Positions 13,836 to 25,461 of a DNA stretch of 64,000 nucleotides are shown here, piece after piece. Under the pieces are notes generated by a model. The model had not been told where the DNA came from and ran no database searches. It saw only the letters and a list, made by a program, of their open reading frames with translations. The DNA comes from Eremophila alpestris peregrina (Eukaryota > Chordata > Aves > Passeriformes > Alaudidae): the NCBI GenBank assembly GCA_009792885.1, contig WMCF01000015.1, positions 15,917,183 through 15,981,182 on the forward strand, in the 5' to 3' direction. The translations under genes and the position numbers were made by a program. Each line of letters begins with the position of its first letter. Position 1 is the first letter of the stretch.

Positions 13836-16800
13836 GGTTGTGTGAGTTTCTATCAATCAGCAGCCTAAACAGTGCTGACAGGGCCTTTTCACCTGGGGGG
13901 CAAGGGGACGATGCTGTGACTCAAGTCCTGACCTAAGTCCTCCTGAAAGGACAAGGAGGGTGCAAGGGGCTGCATTGCTTCACAAGGGTGAATGGGAATC
14001 TCTGCTCTTATGGATATCTGGTCATGGCCCCTTTTCACTGCAAAAGGGGATGGGTGCTGAGCAAAAGGGGGAGGCAACGAACAAAAATAGAGACCCAGAC
14101 CTGGACAGACAAACCTAATGGAGGCAGGGACAAGAGACAAACTTGTCAGCCACACTAATGGATATATATTTTAACCTAATTTAATGTAGAAGATAGAATA
14201 TAGTGATAAAAGATACCTCTGAGGTATGATTCCTTTTTGAACTTCAGGTAGAACTCTTCTACCTTGTCCCCAGTGAGGACCAGGCAATGCCAGAGCCTGA
14301 CTTCATCAGTGTCAGAATGCTTCCTTGGAAGTATCTGTAGACACACGTGAGCTTGATTAAAAATATATGTGATGTCAAGCAGATGTTACGATTTTCTCAT
14401 CCTAATTGCATTAGTGCATCACTTAACATTTAAAGCTTAAAGTTGTGCATGAAACAAATAGAGAACATTATTCAATTGTATCACTCCTAGAATGCTAAAG
14501 TAGGTCTTACTTTATTTTTAAGTTATTTGTTCGCACAAGTTTAGCTGAGAGGGTTTTAGTCATTTGCAATACTAAACTCAGAGAGGAAAACTTGGATTTG
14601 TTTTAATCAATTATTCACTTTTTGTCAATCCAGAAAATAAAATGCATAAGAAATAGTTACTTATTGTTGAATTGCCATTTATATCATCTGATGTTCTGTA
14701 CTGGAGGAAGATACAATATGTAGAATTGGAGTCTTCAGTTGTGGTTGTGCTCCCTGTCTGAGTATTAGACATGAAGTTATCATATATTCATATGGTTCAT
14801 GGCTTATCCTTCAACATATATAGTTGAAGACGTCAACTTCAGAAAAATCTAATATTTGAACACATAATAATTGCAGCACTTTTCTTGGAATGCCAGGGTT
14901 TCAGGACTTAAAATTAGTTATAAATTATATCCTGTATTAATAATCTGAAACATTTCATTATTTAACGCTGGCAAATGCACTTCTTAATGCCATTTTCATT
15001 CAGCTCATGCTCTTCTCTGACTGCCTGTCTAGTCTTCATAAATGGGGACAGACTCACTTTGCTTTGACTGTGCTGGAGTAACAGTGAGTGTCTGAAGAAC
15101 AGAGGATTCATCCGTGCAATGGAGGCGGTCGCCCGCCTCCGTGGAACGTGAGACAGTAGGACTCCTTGCAGTGAAACACAACGTGCAGGATTCGTGTTGT
15201 TCTGGTCTCTCAGAATTTATGACAGATTGTTTAGCAACAGATTGTCACTTTTATTATTAGATAGTGTGTGTTTTTACTAGTGTGGCCATTCTGGTAATTT
15301 CCTGTGTTGTTTGTGCTTGAGTACTGCCGTGTGGTTGTTTTAGCAGGATGTGCACCACAGGGTACTGATATCCCTCAGTTCTCACAGAGTTAAAAAAACT
15401 TTTTAAGTTTCAGTATCTTGTAAGAATGTTCATCTCTTGTTGATCATCTGCTTGCTTCTTATATTTACTTGGAAGGAAAGTCAAAAGAGATGCTACCTGA
15501 ACCTTAGCAAGGTGCAGAAGTCCAAATGAACACAAGAGGAGTAGGTGTGAGGCTATATTATTGCATTTATTTCGTAAGTTTGTTTTGGATTAGATTTTTC
15601 AGGATGTACCTACTTCTGTCATGTTTGGGATGCTTAGCAAAATAAGGAAGCAAAGAAAAACCTTCATGGCCCATACCAGGTACCATGAAAGTTCATGTGA
15701 TGCAGCTGTCAATGCCTGGTTCTAGTACAGAATTACTGAGAAAAGGGGTGATGAGGGCATTAGGCCTTGGCTTTCAGTTCCCTGGTATTGGACTGGGAAC
15801 TTCTGTGAACAATCAGAGAAAAGCTACAAAACTGTGCAAAGACGGAGAGTTTGTGTTTCTTCCCCTCCAAAGCTTTGAGCAGTGGGCCTGCTCTCTTTCA
15901 GTGTATCTCTGCTGGATGATACTGCAGAGAGAGAAAAACCACAACCTTTCCCTTTTTTTGTAACAATAAGGCTGACTCCTTACTTACTACATTGTTACTT
16001 ACCCTGTGTACATATAGCCAAGCAAAAAGGTACATAAGCTTTCCTCTCTCATCTGTAATGCAAAGAATTCAAGCCCTAGCAGTGTTTCTGATTAATACCT
16101 GCTTCAAATGTTTGAAACATTTGTTTTGTGACAAAAGATTAATCACAGTAGAGTATCAGTTCTAAAGGTCTTGGGTTTATTTTTTGTTGCTGAAGATTAC
16201 ATGTATTTAAAAAAAACAATGAATATCTCTTCCTAGGAATGTACATACTGTCTTTATCTGTCTCCTTGTATGAGCTTGCTACATATTGCCAAGTCCTGTG
16301 GAATTATTTCCAGTCCGTTTGAATTTTTTTTCCACTTATTCAGCTGTAAGCACAATGTCAAATCAAAGCTGCTGTATGAAATGTGTTTTGCTGGGAAATG
16401 ACCATGATGAATTCAATGCTGTGCTGGTTACTTGCTGTATTTCAAGGTGGAAAAGCTGTGTTTGATCTTGGGGGTGGAAGAGAAAACCACAGTGTGCAGG
16501 CTGCTGGCGGCTCCATTGCTAATTCATTGGCATTTTTAGAGAAAAATATCTGCATTTTCTCTTTATTTTTTTCGGCCAGATATTAGCATGAATTATGGCT
16601 CTAGCTATTTCAACAAGAATTCAGTGTAAAATTTAATTCCTTGGATATTTGTGTATCATTCAGAGCCATTACTAAGTCTTTTAACTCCTGCAAATCATAA
16701 TAAAGAGTAATAAGTAAAAAGCCACTACTTCTTTAAATCAGTGTCACCAGTGACTCAGAATATCTATTGATTTTTTTCTTTATTCCTACCAGCAGTTTCA

Positions 16801-19800
16801 ATTAAGATTCAGCAGGTCCACTCTGAGAAAATTCTGCATAAAGCACTGCCTGCTATTCTTGGTTAATGCTGGTTTTTAAATTCTGTTTAAGAAATGAACA
16901 CTTAAAAGTAATTATATCTGTAACGTGTTAAAACATCTATCTAAAAGGCTAGTATAATTCCTAGTTTATAGATTTTGTTATGTATTTTTGAGTGTATAAT
17001 TACTGGAATGTATATGTTTATATATTTCATCGATTTTTTTCAGACAACAGCTATGCAAATTTAAAAAGTCAATTATGTTCCCCCAGACATACTACTTTCT
17101 GAATATAACAGAATTGCAGCATGATTTTGAGAAAAAAACCAAAATACAACCATGCTGTATTTTGCCTGCAGATAGTGTCTGTACCAACAAATCATCTGGA
17201 CAAAATTATTATGGGCTGTTTGTCTTTACCCTTTGTAATGTGCTAAGCAAATTTCAGTGCTTCATCCCCCCGTGAACCATTTGCTAATTTGGTGTTTATA
17301 CCATGTTTGTCAGTCCCTTCATTTGTGCATTTTTGGGAGGCCAACTCCAGATGTGCATCAGGTATTATTCCACATAGGATTGTGTGAGAATATTCCACCT
17401 GGAAGGCTGGTGGAAGGAAGCTAAAGGAAGGTAACCTGAGGCTCTGTGAAATTGTGAAAACTGCAGAAAAATAAATGGGAAGGACAGCCATTAGGGAGAA
17501 GAGCAAGATGCATGTGTAGAATAAAAGCTATTAATAAAAAGGTTTGCCTCCTGAGTCACCAGGCTTTCCATATAAATTTCCAAATTAGCATGTGGCCACT
17601 GCTGTTATTGTTTGCATTAAAAAGTAGTATCAGGAATGTAGTGTATTTATAGCTCTCGCCACAGCAGTAGAAACAAACAAAAAAAAAGGTTAACATTTTA
17701 CTGTAAGCCAGTTTTCTAAAGACCATCTGAGATCCGTGGTTATAATTTGGAAACCTTTGGCAAGAAATATCAAAGTACAACACAAATATATCTGAAATTT
17801 CAGGGATGTATATTTGTAGCTGATGTATTTGTTACTTGCTATGTATAGATCTTTCTGAAGTCTTCTGCCATTTCACAAACAAACTTAGATGGTCCATTTT
17901 CACTTGGTTGGCTTACATTCTGTTTGCTAAGCAGGCAGTAAGTTTTTCTTTGTTTTCAAGATTGTGTGCTGGAGAGCTTTACTTGTTACATGTACCTTCA
18001 CTTCCATCAACCTTTGGAGGGAGGCCTCTGAGAAGTGTTTGGAAATGGGCAGGTTAACATAAAAGAGCTGAAATGCATATCCTGCCTGGTGAGTGAAAAA
18101 TGTTAAGAATTAAATTGTTGGTGTACTTTTGTAAAAAGAATTAATTTAAGGAAGCTGCACTGAATGGGAGTTGAAATTTCCTCTACTGTAATTTTAAAAT
18201 GCCAGATCAGGAAGAGGCCTTGAACATGAGTGGTGTCTAAAGTCCATGGCTGACAATTCATCATTGAAGAGCTAATGTTCTTTGGCTGTTTACCTGAAGA
18301 AATAGAGGGTATTGTAGATTTATATTGTAAAGAGTAATGAATATAAAGCCCAGTGCGAGGAGGATTAATCATGAAGAAATGCCACTGTTGAATGCCTGGC
18401 ACTCCCTGAAAATGTGACACCATCTGAGGTATTGAAGTCTTGTTAGAATCCTGTGTTGTAGCCATTATGAGAAGGACTCTGGAGCAACATTGCAAATCAA
18501 ATAACTTAATCTGCGGCACATGAAGTTGGTGCAGTGGCCTTGGAGGGGAAGAGTGTGACAAGAATTCCCAGTTAGTGTCAAGGAGCCCCTGTCTCATGAA
18601 CAGGAGCAGTATCAGAACTGTCCCAGTACAGTCCTGTTGGTCAAGCAGGAAATCTCCTTTATGAGAAGGAAAAACAGGGAGAAGTGGGATGAAAAATAGC
18701 TAGAATACAGGAGAGGGAGGACTGGAAAATTCCCCAGATCAAACCAATAGGAAACATGATGAACTGAAAAAAAAAAATAATTAAAGCCAAAGTATTTTAA
18801 AAAAATTAAAAAGTCATTGAGACCAAAAAGAAAAATATTAAGCAATGGAGAAATAGAGGAAAAGAGAGATTTGTAAAAAAAGAGAGTGATTTAGTTTTGG
18901 CCTATGCCTCTTTGTGAAGCATGAGTTTAGAAGACGTTTGGTAACCAGATCAAGAAAATCTTTAAAATTATTTAATTAGATTGAAGGCCAAAAGATAAAC
19001 TCTTGTGATAAACAAAAAATGTTCATTGTTCACCTTCCAGTTGATTTTCCTTCAAGCTAATAAAGAAACATGCTACATTGGGACAGAAGGCAGCATTGAT
19101 ATAAAAATATGAGGCAATGGTTGCTTAAGAGTAGTTGAAACTACAGAAAAAAATGACAAGTCTGCAAAGATTCAAGGGGAAGCAAGTTCATCTGTGTATG
19201 AGAAAAAACTACCCCCACCTACTGTCCAGAAATATCAGCTATGAGAGATGATTTTCTTTCTTTCAAGTTGCTACAACTTGAGAATTTATTTCTTAATTTA
19301 ATACTTCCTTCAAATGTAATTTATTTATGTTGTTCAGGTGTTAAATGAGAAACACACTGAATTTAAATTTTATCTTTTTGGATGCAAATGATACCTTTAC
19401 AAAAATAAGTCAGTGATCTCAAACATTTATAGTTGTTTTTAAAGAACTGTCAGTTTTATAATTTTTATGTTTTACACTTCTAAACATGCAGTTATTATTT
19501 GCATTAATGTCACCATATTAATTTTTGTTTGGAAAGAAGCACGCATCACTGTGTGTTTATTGGGCTGTGTTATACTGTGTTTAGTGGAAATCTACTCCTC
19601 TGCCTGCAAGATACACCTTTGGAAACAAAACAGCTTCACTGATGATTAACATGTTAATCAGATATGCCATAAAGCCTTTGTGTCTGAAGGACCATTGTCC
19701 TGTGCTTTTCTAGAGCTTGGTTTGTTACCTCTTCATTTCAAGTAGAAATTCTTGAGTGCTAAATCTGAATTAAATGGAATCTCTCTACATCAACATACAG

Positions 19801-20424
19801 AAGCTTTAAATTACATAGGGATGAGCTTGACAAGATGTCCTCAGCCTCTGACCTTCTGAGAGTCTTTCCCAAAGAGGACTGAAGGTCACCTATTGTTATG
19901 TGTGATAGAGACTTGATTGCACATTGATTTGAAGCTGGATGGATGTTTCTGTCTTCATGTCTTTATAATGCTCTTGAACCGGTTATTTGCACTCTCTTAC
20001 TGTACTGTAATGCCAGAAGAAAGGTCACAAAAATTCATGTTTTTACATTTCAATATCTAAGAGAAGGCCATGGGTTAGCAGAGGTGAATGAAAAGCTTCT
20101 TCATCACTCAGCTGAGTAAACTGTGAGATTTTGCATTCATTTGGGTTGGGTTTCATCTTTCTTAAGAGCAAGGGCTTTTGTTCAATCTGAGCATTAGGCT
20201 TTTGCAGTGAAATTTGTGTTCAAACTGGTTTTAGTATCTTCAGTTGTTTGATTTTCAGCATTTCAGTATCTTTTGTAATATACAGCACCCTAATAGTTCA
20301 GTATCCTTAAGCAAAAATAGAGTGGGAAGAACTTCATAATGGCTGGTTCATAATTGCAGATTTTTAGAATTCACTTTGAGTGTGTGCTTGTCTGAACTTC
20401 TTATTCTTGTTTTCTTTTTTGTAG
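13836..20424 (+). other. GTF2F2 intron up to the 20425 acceptor
   Basis: AT-rich intron DNA ending in a pyrimidine-rich tract and TTTTTTGTAG at 20424. It contains a perfect GC-rich hairpin at 15121-15140 in otherwise AT-rich surroundings. A minus-strand open frame of 164 codons at 18103-18597 matches nothing I recognise. No exon, tRNA or clear interspersed repeat was identified. Confidence 0.6.
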
Positions 20425-20524
20425 ATTACAGATAGAAGAATCTTCAAAACCTGTAAGGTTGTCACAGCAGCTGGACAAAGCTGTAACCACAAACTATAAA
20501 CCAGTGGCTAATCATCAATACAAT
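20425..20524 (+). CDS. GTF2F2: General transcription factor IIF subunit 2 (RAP30), third-last coding exon
   Basis: RAP30 is the small subunit of TFIIF, a nuclear factor that binds RNA polymerase II and brings it to the promoter. This 100-nt exon starts with the last base of a codon and then encodes 33 residues: Leu-Gln-Ile-Glu-Glu-Ser-Ser-Lys through to Asn-His-Gln-Tyr-Asn. That matches the vertebrate RAP30 linker between the N-terminal dimerisation domain and the C-terminal winged helix. The acceptor is TTTTGTAG and the donor is AAT|GTAAGT. Phase with the next exon is exact (a codon ends at the border). Earlier exons lie beyond the left edge or were missed in the 20-kb intron. Identity rests on the remembered family sequence and is strong. 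Confidence 0.95.
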
Positions 20525-23253
20525 GTAAGTAGCTTTTAGTATTTTCCCTTCTTTTCTTCAGGAGGAATTTGGCTTAGGACTCCAGGACTGCTCTGCTGCT
20601 GTCCAGCAGCTCTTTTGCTCACAGTTGGCCATTGTCTTTGGCAATGCTCTATGTCATGTGGTTTCTCCTTGATTTTGTCTTCTGGGGATCTTTTCTGTCT
20701 CAGGACCAATAGCACCCTTGGGGCTAAGGTCGGCCAGTTGTAACTGTCTTGTGTTATCTGATGTAGGGCAGACCACCTTCACCCAACCCTTTTTAGTGGC
20801 TTCATTACATTCTTCCTCTAATCTTTTTTTTTTTTTTAATGTAATTTTGACATTTGTGGATGAAAGGCCATTTTGGCTTTGTACTAGGAGATGTGGAAGC
20901 ACTTTGAGCCAAATAACTTATCATCTGCAGGAGGGTAAAGAACTTGAAAACAATCATTAGTTTCCAGTCCTTTGGGGAAATTGGCAACAAGTAGAAAAGA
21001 GTAACAGCTGATAATTTTTCTCAGTTTCATACCTTCACGGTACATGTTATTGGCATCATTGGCTTTGTCAATATTACACCCACACTGCTCTTCCAAATCA
21101 GTTGATGTACATATAAACTATAATGTCCTTTTCTTTAAAGATCCTCTTTGAGTCTGTTGCATGTGAGGAACATTAAGTCATACTGAAAATGAATCACTGT
21201 GTTATTAATTTAAACTTTTACACTTTTTATTAAGATTTTATTTACATAAAACAAGTGACAATATACTGGATGATATTTAAGTAGTATTATGAACGTCAGT
21301 CTATTGCCACAGAACCAGAAATAATAATTTCTCTCCCATGGGACTGTTTTGTAGTAGTTACTGTTCAAAGTCTGCCCTGTACATGGATGATCATACCAAT
21401 CTAACTCCTGCAGCTGAGGCAATGCATCTAACCAAAACAGTCACACTGATGTGTCCTGCTGTGCAGATGCAGTTTTACATGAGTATATTGTTTTATGATG
21501 CTGCTGGTGGTGTTCTTTAATTCTGGAATAAGCTTTGGTGGGGTACATCTTCTCTTTTTAGTGAGATGTTTAGTTTTAGCTGTTCCATTTCCCTGACACC
21601 AGCATAATTACAGCAGTATGACTTCAACCTGGAGATGATGTTTGTATTTCTATTCCAGCTGCAAACTGCAGATCATATCATTATGGAAATTTAAATCTTG
21701 TGTGAGATTGAGGGGGTATAACCAGGACATAACCAGGCCTGTTGAAAGTGATGATGCTCTTGTGTCCTAATTGTAATGTTTTTATTGGTTACATAGCTGT
21801 CCATGGTCATGGAAATATGTCAGCAGTGTGTTTAGTTTTCACATCTACCTTAAAGGTGTTCTGCTGGGGAAAATTTTGTAAGACATACTTGTACTTGAGT
21901 CACTTTGACTTGCCTTGACTCTAAAGGCTGAGGCATGACTGTTTTCTACAAAATTTTTCTTTTCATTAAGTCTTTTATTAAGGTTCAGGTTAGATGGCTG
22001 AAAGGATATATAACTGGGAGAAAAAGTCCATGAACTTCTAAAACCTCTAAAACATCTATTTTTTCTGCTGTTTTCAAGCAGCAACTGCTTTCTTAGAACC
22101 TGCTGCATTGCATGTAATCATATGGTTCCTGTGTTGGGGACAGGACTTTCACAAGAAAGAAATAAAAATGTACAAACTACCATATATGCTAGTACAGTCA
22201 TCATCTGGGCAATTTCTGAGGGAAGAATCAGTATCTAGCAAGTAGGACAGAAAGGGTTAACATTTCTTGAAGGAAAGAATATAAAATGGGGCTTAAATGT
22301 GGTTGCTCCATGTATCTATAAATGAACATGCAACAGGAAGGAGGAGAGAAATAAATTACATGTGAATGGGGAATAGCAATAGTTTGTTTGAATTCAAGGA
22401 CTGGGGAAGTGATTAGGTTATTTTTGAAGAAATCATATTAACCCTACATTTCTATCTGAAGAGATTCCAATTGCATTACAATATATGCTAAGATTGTAAC
22501 TTAACTTTTCTTCTCTGGGGTAGAGACCTCCATTTATATCTATAAATATTAAATGTGTTTACAAAGTTGCAAGGTTAATAGTCTTGCTGCTGGAACCTTT
22601 CTGTGACTTAATTATCTTTCATAATACAGCAGAAAAGTTGTTCAGTGGTTCTGGTTACCCCTTCAGAGGCTTCTTTTAGTGGTTTTTTTTTTTATGGTCC
22701 TGTACTGTAGAGGTTGGTACCCATGCTCCAGGAGAAAAGAAGACCTTTAGGACAACTTTGAAGCATATTTAGATGAAGTTTTGGATTTATTCTAACTTCT
22801 CTATCACCTTTGTATTTGCTGTCTACCAAAGCAGCTAAGTCACCTTCAGTATTAATGATACTTTCAAGAAGGCAATTTTGGCAGCTTTTCAGCAAGCTTA
22901 GCAACATCCTGGGAAGGTAAACAAAGAGAAATTGATTTCAGTATAAAGTCTTCTGGGGATAAATTCACAGCTCCTATGCTAAACAGCTTATTCTAAAATG
23001 GTCCTTCCTTGAAATCAAATAGCATTTGAGTTTTTTTTAAATTAAAAAACCACACAACTTTAAAGAAATCTAATTTGTTTATAGTGTAGGTGCTTTCTAT
23101 TACATGACTATTAAAAAGTGCTTTAAGCCTACCACATAAAAGATCCTGTTTGCAAAGAAAACAGGAAGGAAAAAAGTGAAAGGCTACATTGTAACTTGCT
23201 ATGAGCAGTGTATTCACAAGACCAAAAAGAAATCAGCAACAGAAGACACCAGG

Positions 23254-23254
<1 letters not shown>

Positions 23255-23284
<30 letters not shown>
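23255..23284. repeat. Poly(T) run of 30
   Basis: An uninterrupted run of 30 T on the plus strand, preceded by 'accaggc' and followed by 'ccctcaatg'. It could be the A-tail of an antisense retroposed sequence, but nothing recognisable lies to its right, so it is listed only as a homopolymer. Confidence 0.95.
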
Positions 23285-24879
23285 CCCTCAATGTGCTCTG
23301 TTCTTAGACAACGTGGAAACTGTTGCTGAAGTTAGAGGGAAATGCTAGAGTGTTGCTAATTAGAGAGTGCACAACTGGGGTGCCAGCTGCTAATAACTTT
23401 TCAATAAAGGGAGGGTTTGATATTCAGTTTTCTATGTGAGTTGATTTTATACATTAATGAATTAAGAATATTAGAATATTGACATGGAATTTTTTATAAT
23501 AATTGTCTGACTTCCAGAAGAAACAAATGTTTTGACATGTCATTGTTTAAAGGAAGGCCAGTGTCATAGGTTTATGTTCCTTCTCTCATGTCTGTGGTGC
23601 AGCAGTTCTGCTGTGGATCATGGCAACCAAGATGATGTACTGTCAAGCTGGTTTGCTTGAAGTTACAGTTTGCCATGTTGCAAAGCTATTACTGTTTTGA
23701 AGATTTAGTCTTCTTTACATGCAGTGGCTAAAGAGTTAAATAGTTACACTAAACTGTGTTACTGGATAAAAATCCCATTGCATGTTGGGTTTGTGTGGTG
23801 AGAGTGTAGCTTTTATAATACTACGTGGAGCTAGAAAAGCAGGCAAGTATTTGGTTTTAGGTTTAAAGCAGAAGTAAGACTTCAAGCTGCAGGTTGGGAA
23901 CAATTGCCCTGCAGCCAGTTTAATGATATACATCCATTTCAGATGTGAAAGAGGTAGTTGGCTGGCTGGAGACCTGGGAGCTATGGCAAAGGTGGCAGTA
24001 GTGTTTAGCCACTTTGGGACAGCTACCAAGAGACAGGCTATTTTCACTCTGAGAGTAGGAGGGAGTTAGCTGGCAAGGATACATAGGAAAAAAATAAATT
24101 GTGCCATAAAACAAATCTTTCTTCTTAAAAATAAGATATTTAGTATCCAGTAGATCTGTGCATTTTCATTTCTAGGCTTTTCATCTGAAGGTCTTCCTTT
24201 TGAGAGTCAGATTTGAGCCATCAGAAGCAGAGCAGCTGCCATACAGAATGATCCCACTTAGAGCCAGGCGTGTGTCCCTTGTCGATCACACGCATCTCCC
24301 CTGCTGTACATTGTGCCGCTATGGATGCACCCACACAGTTTGCCTGAAAGCACTTGATGAGTGCATGACTTACCTTCTGGATCACTCCTGTGGGCTCCAA
24401 GGAGCTGGATGGATTTCTGTTTGAGGGTGGTGTTGGGGGTGGATGGGGTGATGTGCTGGCGGGTGTCATGGTTGGTGCTCTCTGGTGATTGGGGTTTGTT
24501 TGGGGTGTGCTGGTCTGCGCTTCTGATGATGAATCAGAGGAAGTATTTTTGGAGGCGATAAAAGTTTCTGTGAAAATGTATAGTCATCTGGTGCAGATTA
24601 TAATGGTTCAGTAATTTTTAATGTGCAGCTTGAAGTAGGATGATGTGTGGCAACAAGGGGCCTCTGCCTGCTTAGAAGGTTTGGGTTTTTTGGGACTGGT
24701 TTAACTTCATGTGTGCTACTCTGGTTTCTCCTGAAGAGAAACCATCCAGGTCCTCAAAGTGTGTCTTTAAAGATTGCTTGTATATTGATGGAGTTGATGC
24801 CTTGGGTACTGTTTCTGGAGAAGATGAGGCAGTGTCCAGGGGCCATTGGGAACATCCTGTGGACAGGTGCTAGTTATGA

Positions 24880-24912
24880 TTGCAGATGTAGCCATGTTGG
24901 TCTGTGGATTTT
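24880..24912 (-). repeat. Possible old amniote interspersed repeat, antisense
   Basis: Contains 'gtagccatgttggtctgtgg'. Its reverse complement resembles the '...agaccaacacggctac...' phrase that ends a very abundant reptile repeat. The match is short and could be chance. A possible sense-strand piece of the same family lies at 45566-45650. Confidence 0.35.
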
Positions 24913-25317
24913 CCTGAGCATGGCAGTGCGGAGGTTGTTTGACATTTGTCATTGGACCTCAGAAGCTGATACCAGTAGAGGTGGAGTGAGAATACTTTCT
25001 CAGTTTGGATTCTTGTGCTATTATTAATTCTCTTTCCAGGTTTGGGCACCTGCAGGCTCTGTTTCCACTTCTATTTTTTTTTTTTCTGGTTAAAGCAGAT
25101 ACACACATCTGAGAAACTTACTGTGCTGAGAACAAATTCGTAGTTTAAGTTCATAGAAGAATATTTGAATGGACAAAAGAAAACTTCCAAGATGAAAAGC
25201 ACTGAGTCATTAAACAGTGCTATATTAAATAGAAGAGAGTTTTTTGTAGCTTGATGTTCAGCACTGAGAGTTATACAGCATTACATATGAACATCTTTAA
25301 AACATGTTTTGTAACAG

Positions 25318-25461
25318 ATTGAATATGAGAAGAAGAAGAAAGAAGACGGAAAACGAGCTCGAGCTGACAAACAGCAAGTGCTGGACATGCTTTTTTCAGC
25401 CTTTGAGAAACATCAGTATTACAACATCAAAGACCTGGTGGACATAACCAAACAGCCAGTG
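25318..25461 (+). CDS. GTF2F2: General transcription factor IIF subunit 2 (RAP30), second-last coding exon
   Basis: A 144-nt exon of exactly 48 codons, in phase at both ends. It encodes Ile-Glu-Tyr-Glu-Lys-Lys-Lys-Lys-Glu-Asp-Gly-Lys-Arg-Ala-Arg-Ala, a basic stretch. The winged-helix start follows: Val-Leu-Asp-Met-Leu-Phe-Ser-Ala-Phe-Glu-Lys-His-Gln-Tyr-Tyr-Asn, ending Ile-Thr-Lys-Gln-Pro-Val. In RAP30 this C-terminal winged-helix domain binds DNA and resembles linker-histone and sigma-factor folds. The acceptor is TTTTGTAACAG and the donor is GTG|GTACGT. Compared with the human protein as I remember it, there are a few conservative changes (Lys for Arg after Tyr-Glu; Gln for His in Asp-Lys-Gln-Gln; Ile for Leu in Tyr-Asn-Ile-Lys). 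Confidence 0.97.

Larger units (their letters stand above)
20525..25317 (+). other. GTF2F2 intron (4.8 kb)
   Basis: Lies between two confident exons. It holds a 30-T run at 23255-23284, a T-run at about 20826 and, at about 24888-24907, a phrase typical of an old amniote repeat (listed separately). No snoRNA motif set was recognised. Open frames on both strands are unremarkable. Confidence 0.8.

Noticed and set aside
18103..18597. 164-codon minus-strand open frame
   Set aside because: No similarity to any family I know. A 164-codon chance frame is plausible in a 64-kb window read in six frames.
1..20424. Search for KCTD4, nested in a GTF2F2 intron in human
   Set aside because: KCTD4 is a single long frame of about 259 codons. 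No such frame or BTB-like sequence is present here, so it must lie in an intron further left, if it is retained.
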